Shown here: one piece after another, positions 45,701-57,464 of the stretch | Numbering within the stretch: the first letter of the stretch is position 1 | How the letters are laid out: every line of letters begins with the position of its first letter | NCBI RefSeq assembly: GCF_035222275.1 | Contig: NC_085885.1 | Span: 620,001-684,000, forward strand | DNA: 64,000 bases | Direction: 5' to 3' | Origin: Podospora bellae-mahoneyi | Taxonomy: Eukaryota > Ascomycota > Sordariomycetes > Sordariales > Podosporaceae | Notes under the pieces: generated by a model | What the model was told of the DNA's origin: nothing | Seen by the model: the letters and a program-made list of their open reading frames with translations, nothing else | The model's database searches: none | Made by a program: the position numbers and the translations under genes

Positions 45701-45901
45701 AAGAGACTGCCCGAGCTCGCTCAACGTTATGGTGGAAATGCGCAAGCAATTCCACAGGAAGAGTTGGCACAATTCAAGGCGCAGTGTCAACAGCAGGCGG
45801 TTGGTCTTGTGACGAGAACGTATGCGCAGAGGAACATGCAGATGCAGGCACAGCGGGCTCAGGCGGCGGCAATGCAGGGAATGATGCAGCAGGGGATGTA
45901 A
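42733..45901 (+). CDS. spt20: Spt20, SAGA complex subunit
   Basis: Structural subunit of the SAGA co-activator, needed for complex integrity and TBP-dependent transcription. Exon 1 is 42733-43072, the intron 43073-43133 (61 nt, GTATGC, branch GCTAAC, acceptor ACTGCAG) and exon 2 is 43134-45901, giving 1035 residues; the junction reads [17 protein letters not shown]. The Spt20 domain starts at about 114: [50 protein letters not shown]. It resumes after an insert with [19 protein letters not shown] and [20 protein letters not shown]. Residues beyond about 470 are Gln/Ala/Met-rich coiled-coil and low complexity, including a run of 11 glutamines and tandem 12-bp QQAQ-type repeats. The start ATG is the first in the open frame. 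Confidence 0.92.
44501..44541 (+). repeat. 12-bp coding minisatellite in spt20
   Basis: Three to four copies of CAACAACAGGCT encode QQQA units in the Gln/Ala-rich region. Confidence 0.85.
45578..45611 (+). repeat. CAG/CAA run encoding polyglutamine in spt20
   Basis: About 11 consecutive glutamine codons, mainly CAG, a candidate length-polymorphic site. Confidence 0.9.
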
Positions 45902-47026
45902 CGGGCTGTGAATATGGGGGGATGTTGCTGTTAAGGGGGTCTCAGGTATGGGGAACATACTTATATCAAATCATACTCAAAAAGAGGGGGGGGGTGGTTG
46001 TTTTTCATTTGGAGTTTTGCGGGGACAAGGCAAGCGGTGTTTACACGGTGTGGTTGGTTGGTTCCAGAAAGCTAGGAATCTGGCTCTCTGGCTTTTTTAT
46101 CGTTTCTTTTATCATTCCGTTGCTTCTTATTTTTTTTTTCACAGCCAGGCTTCCCATATTTTGGGGAAACGGCTAAGACTATATACCCTGGGTTTATCAA
46201 TTAGGGCATTTTTGGTTTGTTGTTTACCCCTTCACCCCCCCCTTTTTTTTTAGTAACTAAAGAGCGATGAATGAAAAAAGCGAAGAAGGAAGGGGGTTAG
46301 TTGGTTTGGTTTGGTTGTCAGCGGATGGTGATGAGGGCGATGGGAATGGGGTTGTCAGAAATGTTCATTGCTGCTGGTACTACTACTCCCACTACTCCTA
46401 CTACTACTACTACCACTACTACTACTACTTGTGTATTTTGTACTGTTGGATTGGAAATGGGAAAGGGGGTGGGGAAAGGGATAAGGTAGGGAAGGAAGGG
46501 GTTGTGTGTCAATTTGGGGCATAGTATGTATTTACAAGATGAATCTAATGCCTGTGGTAGATGTGATTTGTGAGTTTCCAGTGTCGTGACTTAATTGGGG
46601 TGAGGTTAAAGGTTACACGTGACAGGTCACGAGTGAGTGGCTGATTAATGTGCGGTTGGTTTGGGTTCAAGACGCACGGACCATAAGGCGTCGCGTTTCG
46701 GGGTGTGTGCTATGACGGAATAGTGCTGGTGCCTCTCTCTCTCTCTTCCCGTCGTTGTGAGCAGCAGCTGCAGAAAGAGAGGCGTGGATCTACTGTTGTT
46801 CGCTTTTTTATTTTAGCTTCAACAAGAAAGCTTCTTGCTGTTGCGAACATCATTTCCCTATTTTACGCCCACTTCTCCTCTCACTCACCAGGCCTTTTTT
46901 TCTTCAAGTTATTTATCAGCACTAAGGCTTTTTGCTATTTTCGTATCTTTCTTCTAGCTGCCGTTGCGACCAACCAACCAACCGAGCCGGAACACAACGA
47001 TCGCATCAACACACACACACAAAAAG
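45902..47026. other. Intergenic, spt20 3' end and atg27 promoter
   Basis: About 1.1 kb. G-rich and T-rich tracts lie at 45978-46260 (probable 3' untranslated region), an irregular TAC repeat at 46378-46430, and pyrimidine-rich promoter/leader DNA at 46730-46970. No gene seen. Confidence 0.55.
46378..46430. repeat. Imperfect (TAC)n microsatellite
   Basis: Runs of TAC/CTA triplets with several substitutions. Confidence 0.85.
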
Positions 47027-48166
47027 ATGAGATCAACATCATGGCTCCTGCTGCTGTCGTCCTCGATGGCAGTGATGATAACAGCATCCCCCGCCCCCGC
47101 CGCCGCAAAGTTCAACTGCGAGAAGCTTCCCGTCGACGGGCACACCTACAACTTCAAGGAGCTTTCGGGGCCGCACACGGTCGTCACGAGCGAGTTTCTT
47201 GCGCCGAGTTACCACAACACGACGTACACGATTGATTTGTGTGGGGGGTTGAAATCAAAGACTGGGGGGGAAGGGGAGAGGTGTCCTGAGGGGACGAGGG
47301 GTGAGTTTTACACGACGTCTGCTAAAACGGACGAGGGCTGACTGAGAATTAGTATGCGCGATCAAGCACAAGTGGGACCCGAAAGCGGACAAGGCGACGG
47401 TGGATCACTTTGTGCCTATTGTGGTGGAGAAGAAGGATGGTGGGTTTGAGTGGGAGGCTAAGAGGTTACCTGCTGAGGAGGCAAAGGGGAATGGTGATGA
47501 GGATGAGAAAAAGGAGGGGCTGAGGATTGCCCTCAAGGGGGGGAAGTATCTTGGGAGACAGCAGCAGACGGTGGTGGAGTTTAGGTGTTCGCGTCTCAAA
47601 GGGGATGAGGAGGAGTGGGATAGTAAGAAGTTGGTTGAGTATCAGAGGGTGAACAAGAGGAGGAGGGCGGAAGATGAGGGGGATGATGGGTTCAGCACGC
47701 CGGAGCATCAGCTCAGGAAGGAGGGGGCGGCGCTGGTTTGGGAGGGGTATAAGAGTGATGGGGAGGTTGATACGTTGGCTTTGACGTGGTATACCAAGTT
47801 TGTTTGTGACAAGGCTGTGGGGGATGAGCCGGAGAAGGGGAAGGAGCCGGAGAAAGGTGGGGGGGAGAGTGCGCATTGGGGTTTTTTTACTTGGTTTGTG
47901 GTTTTGTGAGTATCTTTTGCTCCATTTGGGGGGTCGTAATGAATGGGTTTGCTAACGTGGGATTGAACAGGGTTTTTCTCGGCATCGCAACGTACCTCAT
48001 CTTTGGCTCGTGGCTCAACTACAACCGGTATGGCGCTCGGGGGTGGGATTTGCTTCCCCATGGTGACACGCTCAGGGATGTCCCGTACCTGCTCAAGGAC
48101 TGGATGCGGAGAGTTCTTAACACGATACAAAGCAGTGGCAGCAGGGGGGGATACTCAGCCGTGTAG
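47027..48166 (+). CDS. atg27: Autophagy-related protein Atg27
   Basis: Type I membrane protein of the Golgi/endosome/vacuole that cycles with Atg9 and supports autophagosome formation. Exons are 47027-47300, 47353-47905 and 47971-48166. Introns are 47301-47352 (52 nt, GTGAGT, branch GCTGACTG, AATTAG) and 47906-47970 (65 nt, GTGAGT, branch GCTAACG, AACAG). The result is 340 residues. There is an N-terminal signal peptide (TSWLLLLSSSMAVMITAS), then a cysteine-containing luminal MRH-type domain (FNCEKLP, YTIDLCGG, VCAIKHKW, VEFRCS, KFVCDKA) with a charged insert. One membrane segment (WGFFTWFVVLVFLGIATYLIF) spans the second intron. The cytosolic tail is conserved (WLNYNRYGARGWDLLPHGD) and ends GGYSAV; YSAV is a tyrosine sorting signal known from yeast Atg27. 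Confidence 0.94.
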
Positions 48167-48946
48167 GGGCGGGGGAGTTATGATGGGCGGCAGGGATACA
48201 CTGGAGGAGGTGGATGGGGACGAAGTAGTAGCAGTTGGGAGCGGTTTTGATGGGATACCTACTAGACTTTCTTTTGTTTTTTGTCGGTGCTCCTAATCCA
48301 TGTGGGTTTCAAATCCAGTTATACAACATTGGTGGTGTTTTGGGTGGACGGATCATTCGGGGGGGGGGTTATGGGGGCGCGTTTTTTATTCAATGATAAT
48401 ATTGTTATGGCCAGGATGAGAGAGGGTATCGCTAATTGATAGGATTTGTATTGATGATGCATTTTCCGATAGCGGATAAATGATTGCCATTGATGTAGTT
48501 GCGGACCTTGATGGTTGTCTTAGTCAGGGTGCGGATCACATGCGTCTCGGCCGCGTTGCCGCCACCAAGCCAGCCAGCCCAGCCAGCCGGTTCCGCGTGA
48601 TCGGATCCGGCTTGTTTTTTGGAGTGAGGGATGGGAATGGAAAACGGAAGACCGGGATTCGCGGGGACCGACTCGAGTTTCGTTCTTTCGTTTTTTTTTA
48701 ATGTTGCATTGTGGAAGCTTTTCAAACTTGTGATATTTGTGCGATAGTAGGTGGTGTGTCTGGTGTGTGCAAATCAAGCCGAGGTAAGCAACTTGGTTGA
48801 ACAAGAGGACACCGGCGGAACATGGTATCCTGATGCGTTTTATCACTAATACTTTTGTTTTCTCAGTCTCTCAGTTTCACTTTTTGACTTTCTATTCTCA
48901 TTCTCACCCTCATTCTCATCAACCACCACCATAACCAACCGATAAA
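48167..48946. other. Intergenic, promoter of the enoyl-CoA isomerase-like gene
   Basis: About 780 bp. A CAGCC-rich element at 48569-48592 shares a 16-mer with the alg2 upstream region, and CCGAGG lies at 48779-48784. A pyrimidine-rich leader precedes the ATG. Confidence 0.5.
48779..48784. promoter_or_regulatory. CCGAGG hexamer (FarA/FarB-type core)
   Basis: Reverse complement of CCTCGG, 163 bp upstream of the putative peroxisomal isomerase start codon. Suggestive only. Confidence 0.3.
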
Positions 48947-49777
48947 ATGGCCACCCCAGGCAAAACCCTCTTCGCAATCCCCATCCCCCCTCTAAACCAA
49001 CACCCCGGCGGGACCGTCACCGTCACCCTCCCCGCCCCGGCAGTGTACCTGTTAACCATCACCTCCCCCCCAGACAACCGCCTCACCACCGCTTCCTGCA
49101 CCGCCATCCTTGACGCGTTGGACCTGATCGAATTCGGTGGTTACACCCCCGGCGTCGTCATCACAACTTCCGGCCTCCCCAAGTTCTTCTCCAACGGCCT
49201 CGACCTCGAGCACGCGCTTGGAACAGAAGGGTTCCTGCCCGGGGTGCTGTACAGACTTTTCAACCGGTACCTCACCTACCCCATGCCCACCATCGCCCTC
49301 CTCCCGGGCCACGCCTTCGCTGGAGGGCTAATGCTGGCTATGCACAACGACTATCGGGTCATGAATCCCGCCAAAGGGTTCGCGTGTGTGAATGAGTTGG
49401 AGTTTGGGGTTCCGCTCAAGGCTGCCATGTCCTCTATCTTCAGACTTAAGCTCCCTCCTGCGACCTATAGGGATTTGGTTCTTGAGGCGAAACGTTTCTC
49501 CGGGGAAGAGGGGGTCAAGGCAGGGTTGGTGGATAGAACGGGCGGGTTGGATCAGGCGCTGGAGTTGATAAAGGAGAGGAAGCTGACCAACAAGGCCAAG
49601 ACGGGGATTTATGGGTTGCTAAAGGCCGAGATGTACAGGGAGTCGGTTGGGTTTTTGACGCAGGCGGGGTACGATAAAGAGGAGGAGAAGGACAGGTTGA
49701 TGATTGAGGGGGAGGATAAGCGGAAGGACGGGGCCGAGGGGAAGTTGGGGTCTATCAAGCAGAAGGCCAAGTTGTGA
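48947..49777 (+). CDS. Enoyl-CoA hydratase/isomerase family protein, peroxisomal
   Basis: Single-exon 276-residue crotonase-fold protein, most like Eci1-type delta3,delta2-enoyl-CoA isomerases that let beta-oxidation process unsaturated fatty acids. The oxyanion-hole elements are visible as GLPKFFSNGLDLEHAL (about 76-91) and LLPGHAFAGGLMLAMHNDYR (about 118-137). NELEFGVPL (about 149-157) supplies glutamates at 150 and 152, either of which is at the family's catalytic position. The last three residues are AKL, a type 1 peroxisomal targeting signal, after a charged tail. The ATG lies in a good context (GATAAAATGG). A (GA)n microsatellite starts eight bases past the stop codon. The exact substrate (isomerase or hydratase) cannot be decided from sequence. 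Confidence 0.88.
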   Translation: MATPGKTLFAIPIPPLNQHPGGTVTVTLPAPAVYLLTITSPPDNRLTTASCTAILDALDLIEFGGYTPGVVITTSGLPKFFSNGLDLEHALGTEGFLPGVLYRLFNRYLTYPMPTIALLPGHAFAGGLMLAMHNDYRVMNPAKGFACVNELEFGVPLKAAMSSIFRLKLPPATYRDLVLEAKRFSGEEGVKAGLVDRTGGLDQALELIKERKLTNKAKTGIYGLLKAEMYRESVGFLTQAGYDKEEEKDRLMIEGEDKRKDGAEGKLGSIKQKAKL

Positions 49778-49783
49778 GGGATG

Positions 49784-49844
<61 letters not shown>

Positions 49845-50371
49845 GAGTGTTTTTAACAAAGGACATCAGCGAATGATTTACTATAGGTGTTGTATCTTTT
49901 TTTTTTCTTTTTTTTTTGGTCTACACTACTACATCTCTCTACCTGCGAAAGCAAAAACCGGCCGTCGCATAATTCATCAAACCAGACAGAACAAAAGACA
50001 GACACCAAACCCAGCCGGATCAGTAAATAAACAGAAATATCATCACAATCAAACACATTTCTCAAGACCACCACCTCAAAGAAACCCAGCGCCATCACAA
50101 TATTCTTGCGCTGTGAACATTATTATAAAAAAAAAATCCAAGTTGAGAATTTCAGTTACAGAGAGACAAAAATAGAAATAAAAACGCCAAACAATGCAGG
50201 GTATGGTAACATACAACGCCGTATACTCCCTCCCCTCTTCCCTGCCTTGATTTACCTTGCCATAATGAAAAGGCCTTCCCTTGCCACTCTTAAAACGTAC
50301 AACTCAAAACAGGTTGTGGTATACTCCGCCATGTACGGGCTTTGTTATTCTTCCCCCACGTCACTTCGCTC
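49778..50371. other. Convergent intergenic region
   Basis: About 590 bp between the 3' ends of the isomerase-like gene and kcs1. It holds the GA microsatellite, T-rich tracts near 49892-49920, and A-rich tracts near 50124-50140. No gene seen. Confidence 0.6.
49785..49841. repeat. (GA)n microsatellite
   Basis: About 28 uninterrupted GA dinucleotides immediately after the isomerase-like stop codon. Confidence 0.96.
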
Positions 50372-53300
50372 TCACTCACTAACGGACCCCTCATCATCGT
50401 AATCCTCCGGATATCCCATCGCTTCCCCATTTCCTGACGACACCAACCCCATCTGGGCCCTCGTGTCTCGCTGAATCTTGAGGAAGTACATCCTCAAGCT
50501 GTGCAAACCCCGCATGAACCCTCTGTCTGGCTCTCCGGGGTGCCTCGGTGGGCAGGCCTTGTCCTCCATCGGATCATACGGCGTGATGCAGTTGGCAAAG
50601 TCGGCAATCTTGAAGTCGATATCCCGCTTGCTCTTCTTCTGTCTCCTCGGGGCCTCCTCCGTGTCCGTCGCGAAATCAGTTGTTGAGTCGTCGATGGCTG
50701 CGGTTTCGTAGCCGTTGCTGGCGTCCGCCGAAGTGTCACCGTCGTAAAACATGAGCAGACTCGCCGCGTAGAACCGGTACCCCTTCAACCTGCCCACGAT
50801 CACCTCCAGCTCATCCAGCTTCCGGAGAACAGTGGGAATATGTCGAAGAATACTGGCCGGGTCAACACCGTCATACAAAAACCGTGTCAGTGCACCCTGG
50901 AACTCTCCTCCCTTCTTCAGAGTCCGGCCGTAGTACTTGTCCCTAAAAACATAGCTCTGCGTCTGAACGTCCCACACCTGAAGCCCGCAGACCCTGACGC
51001 CCAGTTCGCGAGATGTGGTCTTGGCACACTTGCCTTTCTGCGATTGCTGCTTCTTGGGGTTCGCATCCACGCCATACTGCCGTGTGCCCATCTTCAGATC
51101 CATGATGCAAGGCCTCTTCATGCCTGCCGTCAAGTCCTCCAGGAGCAAAAAGTACTCAACGCGGGAGTCGCTCTGCGTTTGAGCCTCCTTGGGGTTGATA
51201 GGCCGGGGAATCTTCTTGAACTCGGAAGTTGGACTGGGGAGCGCTGAAGTGGCAGCCGAGGTGATGGCCGAGACAAAGGCATTGGGATGCTGAACTTCGC
51301 CACCCCCATTGATGGTCGCCTCAACTGGTTGTTCTGCTGGGGGGGTGGGAGCATTCGCTTTCACGGGAGTCTTGGGGTGGGGCACAATCTCGTCACGGCT
51401 ACCCTTGTAGACAACCTCGTCCGCCTCTTCGAAATACTTCAGGTTGCCACGGTCGTCGCGGACATCGTCCGGCTTTCGACGCAGGCCCGTCCCAGAGTAC
51501 CGGCGCTTCTTCTTAAGAGCTGCGGGCGACGATCCTCCGAAGATTTCAGGCTCTGGAGCACTAGTTCCCGTGACATCCTTGGGTGCACCCTCGTCCTCCT
51601 CGCCCTCTGCGTCGCAGAATGTGTCAATGTAACCGAGATCACTCTGTGTCTGCGCCAAGGAGCTTGCACTCAGTGTACGCTCAGCAGCCTCTCTGGCTGC
51701 CTGGGCCCTCTTCTCGTGAGACTCTGCCAGACTCGGATCTGATCCGGTCGGGCGAAGTGACTGCTGAAGGGTACGCCTCGGCATTGGACGCTGGTGTCCC
51801 TTGCGGTGCCGATGAATCGCAATCGGCTGCTTGAGGAAGGCATCATTGAAGACCTCATTCCGGAGTCTTTTGTTCACCGTGGTGGCGCCCCAGCTGTTGG
51901 CATGCCGGTCAGAAAGACTGGGGCGCGTCAGCGCAGTCTTGGTGGGTGTCACGGGTACATCTTGCGGCGCTGTCTCGCTGTGCGGAAGTGTTGATGCCGA
52001 CGAACTCCTAAATCTTCCGCCCAGGCTTGGCGGACTCGGCAACGAGGGCTGGAGGAGACTTCGAGGCAGAATATGCTGATTGTCAACAAACGTAACTGTA
52101 GGAATCTGGCCTTGGTTGTTCTGCAGTGATTGACTGATCATTCTGGGGCGATCAGTGGGGGGGTCAGCTTCGTGAGAAGTCCGGCTTGTCCCGTTCGCCT
52201 TCGAGTCGTCATCTGGGTGATGACGGTCCACTGCATGATCATCTCTTTTCATGGTTGACTTGCGACGAGACTGTTTCTGAAATGTGACATTCAACACCCC
52301 AATATATCTAAACCCATTTGTTAGCAAAAATCCTGGATGCCTTGGACAGAATAGACATACCTCGGGAGGAAGGCAAGAAGATCGCGATGGTAGTGCTCAA
52401 TCTTTTCGTAAAACTCATTTTCTCTGTTGTTCAGCTGCTTACAGACAGCTCGCTTGGAGAACCTCCACAGAGTGGTATGGCCGCCAACTTGATGCTTGTA
52501 TGGAATCAGCTCAATGGCCTCTAGTGGCTGCGTGGGCTCCAGCTGATGGTCATGGACGGCTTCTTCATGATACTGGGAGACTGGACGGGACGGCTTGGCA
52601 GATACATCTCTGCTTTCAATAGCAGCCGCCGGGCCGGCAGGTTGAGTGATGTCTAGTTCAGGTGCTACACTAGAGCTTTGGGTAGGTTCAGACTTGAGTT
52701 TTCTGTCTATTGGCTCCCCATGTTCGTCAAACTCTGGCTCGTCAGCTTTGACAAGCCACGGATGAAAATCGTCATGTCGAGACTGGGTTCGTGCCGGCAC
52801 ACTCCTAGGGGGCGCACCAGGCACTGGGGCGTGCTCTGTTGGCTGTTCAGGGGGCGCTTGATGCGGGACGAACACTGCCGACGAGATCTTTTCCTCTCCC
52901 GACTCATCGCCCTCATCAACCGCACTATCCCCGCCTCCGGTGCTGGCATCCGACTCCCGTCGCAGTTCCAACCCGCCAGAGCATGGCTCAGTTGGCTCCA
53001 CATGTTGTTGGTCATGGGCAGCAAGCTTGCAAGGCGACTTTGCTGGCTTCATAGGGCTGGCGTGAAGTGAGGTTTCCATGTGCTTGGAAATAAAATAATC
53101 TTCCGGGGCTTCTTCGATTGTGTCAACTGCGTCAGGCGTGCGCAGTCCGGCCGGGGTCGTCTTGGCCCGCGGTGGCCCTTTTGCCGTGGGAGTCTTGTCA
53201 TCAAGATCACGAGTCTTGGTTTTATTGACATCGCCTTCTTTGAGTAGTCCTTCACCTTCATGGGCGATATCCCCTGTCTTCTCTCGATGGGTGGAAGGCC

Positions 53301-54414
53301 GGGTCTCTTTCCGTTTCACTTTCTCTTCCGGGAGACCTTCTTTAAAGAATCGCAGGCTGTGACTGGCTTTCCGACTGCGCGCATTCGGCTCGTGTCCGGC
53401 CAAGGCCTGGGTAATAGACTTTTCAACCTGACCGCTGTCCCCGTCACTGTCAATCTCTCCCGTTCCGATAGACCAGGCCTTCTCGGGCCCCAAAGACACC
53501 CTGTGCTCCGTCTTCCAAGTCCTGAGGACGGGCCGCTCTTCGATTGCAGTGTTCTCGTCGGCATGTCCATCGTACATGGCGGTAGGTGAGTCGGTGAAGA
53601 GGGCATGGCCGCTAGGTGTATCGGCAGCAAAGGTGTTGGCTCGATTGCCAAGGCGATTCTTGAAGTCCCCCTCTCGATCTTTGGTCTTGGCCAGAAACTC
53701 GCGGTGGCCGTTGAGCATTGAGTTGACCTCGCCAAGATCAATGTCCAGCCTGCCAAAAGCAGGTGGCGCCACCGTGGTGGCCACAGAGGTCAATGAAGGC
53801 ATGGTCGGCTTTCGGGGAGAGACTCGCTGCGCTAGAACATCACCTTCTCCGTGATGCGACGGGCCATGACGGGGATCTCGAGGTTTGACGTCACGGTTCG
53901 AGGGAGGATGGTGTGAGGAGTCGACAGCGGACTGGCTGGCAGCGGTGGAGGAATCTATATGGGAAGATGAGGAATGTCGAGGGATGCCACGGGCTGTCGC
54001 GAGGGCTTGGGTCAGCAGGGAGGGGCCCTGTGGTCTCTGTAGAACGGCAGGACCCCGGGCATATTTAATCTGATCTGCATGGGTGGTGCCGTGCTGCGCT
54101 GCTGGTGTCGCTGGTGGTGGTGGTACCGTCGAGGATGTTGCTTCTTCTTGTGTTGCGGGAGGACCGGGGGCCGGACCGGGTGCAGGTGGAGGAGGGGGTG
54201 CGTCGGTATTAATAGAGTCGGGGCCGGGGTGAGGCGCAGACGACAAGGCGGGAGGGAGAGGGGGAGCAGGAGGGATGGCGGGCGGTGGGGGAGGAGGGGG
54301 AGGAGGAGCTGGTGGTGATGAAGAAGAGGAAGAAGAACAGGTACCGGTAGCCCTTTCGGGGCTCACCAGAGCAGCGGGTGCGGCATTTTCGGGTGGACAG
54401 GGCGAGTTGGACAT
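50372..54414 (-). CDS. kcs1: Inositol hexakisphosphate kinase Kcs1
   Basis: Makes inositol pyrophosphates (5-InsP7) from InsP6, which signal phosphate status and act in vacuole, telomere and stress functions. Exon 1 is 54414-52361, the intron 52360-52308 (53 nt, GTATGT, branch GCTAAC, acceptor GTTTAG) and exon 2 is 52307-50372, giving 1329 residues; the junction reads AFLPR-YIGVLNVTFQ. The inositol polyphosphate kinase family motif PxxxDxKxG is PCIMDLKMG at about 1084-1092. The preceding lobe has ENEFYEKIEHYHRDLLAFLPRYIGV (two parts, split at the intron). Later motifs are RFYAASLLMFYDG and DIDFKIADFANC. The N-terminal 600 residues are disordered, beginning with polyproline (residues about 30-60). 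The kinase lobes are separated by a further disordered insert of about 350 residues. Confidence 0.94.
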
Positions 54415-57400
54415 GAGGTGAACATCTGGCGGTGGTGGTGGGGGAAGGGGAAAAAAAAGGTGGGAGGGAAGAATGGTCTGTCCGTCCAGGTCGTGGTTGA
54501 TTTCTCTGTGTGGTCAGGGACGGGAAAGGTTTGGTGGTTTTCGGGAGACCTTACGCTACTCCGCTGGGCTGGGCTGGGCTGAGCTGATCCCCTGCCTGGT
54601 CAATTGGTAGTGGAGTGCGGACAGTAAAACGCTGGCACTGTGTGCTGGGAACCAGGCAAAGTCGCAAACGGCTGTTGGGGAGTGCAGAAGGTACCTGGCG
54701 GCATGTATTTTGGACAGAATAAAAAAAGAGAGAACTTTCAAATGATGTATCCTGTGCAGGCCTCTGACGCAAAGGCGGGAAAAGTGGCTATTTGTCTGTG
54801 GCGGATCCTATTCCACCGCTAGCGCCCTGGGCCCATCTCCATAGCAGGCATCGCCCTGAAGGCCCGAACTCGGCAGCACCCAGCCAGCAGCCAGCAGCCA
54901 GCACCACCACAGCACGTTTTCAGGACGCTCTTTGTTATAGGATATTTGTATTCGCCTGGGATGCCTATCCTCCATTCCTCCATCATTTATAACACCTCCA
55001 GGGTTACTTTGCGGAGTCGGTGTAGGTACTTCCTGAGAATGGTCTCTTTCTCTGACGTCGTTGTAGCACCCCCCCCAAACGTCCAAAGCTTCTTGCTCCT
55101 TCGAGAATGGCCTCATGCAGCTCTTCGGGTCCGCAACCCACGCGGTGCCTGCTTGGCCCGCATCTAGCCTACCTAGCAGTTGCTCACAAGGCAGTCCGGA
55201 ACCCATCGCAGCGGTGCATCTGGCTGGGGCTCATTCTTCTACAATAAACACACGTGTAGAGATACCGACAGCTGTTTCCTTGCAACCCCTCTTCACCATC
55301 CAATCACTTACACACACTCTGCCCTCTACTACACCGCTTCCTAGTCACGACTTTGCAACACTGTTCAAAACATTGCAATTCATTGGCAGCTGTTACGCAA
55401 TCGAATCTGGGACCAAGACTTCAGCAACTCGCAGATCCCCTCAGATAATGCTGAACCTCACGGCCCGGGCGGCCTCACAATCACCGACCTCGCATATCAC
55501 TTATCATCCTGTGCTACCCTCCCACAGCAACCCACAGCACCTTACACCCAGCCGAGCCGATACACGGAGATAATAACATAAGTCTCATATCGCTAATCGC
55601 CTGACAGAACGACCATCATCCGTTAGATATACCCAGTGCCTATCACGTCCCGTCGTGCTCCGGCTCTGTGGATGGACGTGCGCCTTGCAACTTTGCCCGG
55701 CCATCTCGTCCCTACAAAAGCCTCGCAGCCCAAATGTCGGAAACGGCCAATCAAGCAGCAACGTGGGAAACGTGCTCTCCACCGGCCGCAAGACAAGCCC
55801 ATAGATCCCAGTATTCTCTGTTGCATCTACAATCTACCGTTGATGCGCGGCGGCACAGTGTCCGCTTTTGCCGTCAGCCCAAGCCCCAGTCCGAACCTCC
55901 GTCGAAAGCCTCCGATCAACCTGTTTGGACCCGATTGATCCTGCCATCGAGATCTTGCCAAGATATATGTTTCACTTCATGTTTACGCCAGTATGTGGTG
56001 CCATGTTTCCATGGTAAGGCCTCGGGAAATCATCCAAAGGACTTCAAGTGAACCAAACCCCGTCGATATCTGGTCAATGAGGGAGGGGGATAATCACCAA
56101 CGGCAGGTAGTCACTGAGGCTCTTAGTAGTCATACACTCCACCCCTCTTACTCCTATATGCAGAGCAAAACCCCATCGGCCATCCGGAACTCTTGATGAT
56201 CTTGGCTTTGCCCTGCCTCCAGGACAGGCTTCGTTTCTTTGAAAGAAAAAAAACACCCCCCGAGGATACACCGCGTTCCACCGCAGACAAAACAGGAATT
56301 CCAGGAAGTCCTTTCTACCGAAAAAGCCCAAGTAACACGACAGGCAAGACATTTTCAGAATGTCTTATCTCGTCTCATTGGAGCAATAACCGAACGGACC
56401 CTTTCGTCCCTGAGGCTTGGGTCTCAGAATTGGAATTGTCCAACGAGATGTGCCGGATGGCCCATGTGCGCACCACACCACCACCACCACCACCACACGC
56501 CCACCAGCCTGTCAATCGTATCGTGGCGTTTTATCGGGTGCCATGTTGTGCAAGATGAGACATGCTTGCGCTTGCATGGCTAGATGCTGTATGTTTGAGA
56601 TGGATCGACTGGGTGGGTGGACGGGGATGTTTTTTGGTGTCAAGGGGGGGGGGCGGTTGACCGCCGGTTGAGGTTTTCCTTGGTGATGTCTCGTATATTC
56701 AGGGACATTGAGGAAAACCAACGGGACGTCGTTGCTGAGCCATGTGTGAGTGCTTCGCAGCGTTAAGGTATGGGATATGGACAATGTCCATTCATGTCAG
56801 CCTGTTGCCGTCATCCTCAGCTCCTGGTTGTTTTCCACCTTATGGAGCAATACTCCGGACCAGTCTCAGCCCAACTCAACCCAATGCTACTATAGATTAT
56901 CACTTCCAGAGTATGCGGGAGATCGACATGATCAAGGGTTCTTGTTTTGTAGATGTCGAGAAGGAAAGTCAGACCAACACGCCGAGATCGCCTCGACCCA
57001 CTAGCCCCATCTGAACTGTTCACATATCCGTAACCACCGAGGTTAGACATTCTTCGTATTCTTGCCAAAGACATACAAAATCAAACCAACAAGGCCTTTA
57101 AAATAGTACCAATGCGTCAGTTGATATGCTGTTCAACTTTACACATCTCGCATTTTTCCGTGCTGACTCCCAAAACCGACCGACTCCCATGTTTACACCA
57201 CTTATTCAACAGATAGGCTGTGAGCAACAACGTCAATAGACCCATCATACAAGACAGGAAGATGGGAAATATCGATGTGAACAAAAGGAGCGACCCGGTC
57301 AAGCAATCCACCAGAACACACTAGACATTGGTAAAGGCAATCTGTAATCCATCTTCTAAACCTATGCCTATCTACCCCAACCGTCATCTTCAATGTACAT

Positions 57401-57464
57401 CCATCCCCAACACCAAAACAAAAAAAAAAGCCCTTTTCAACGTCATTCCCCCCCTTATTCTCAA
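54415..57464. other. Intergenic, kcs1 promoter side
   Basis: About 3 kb with no supported gene. A GGCTG-rich tract lies at 54565-54585 and CCAGCAG repeats at 54878-54903, both within 500 bp of the kcs1 start. Frames of up to 152 codons lack motifs. The end near 57464 should be the 3' untranslated region of the next gene. Confidence 0.5.

Noticed and set aside
46660-46690. tRNA B-box-like GGTTCAAGAC
   Set aside because: The T-stem does not pair and no A-box or acceptor stem is found. Other GTTCRA hits (20281, 34085, 48306) fail the same test, so no tRNA is called.
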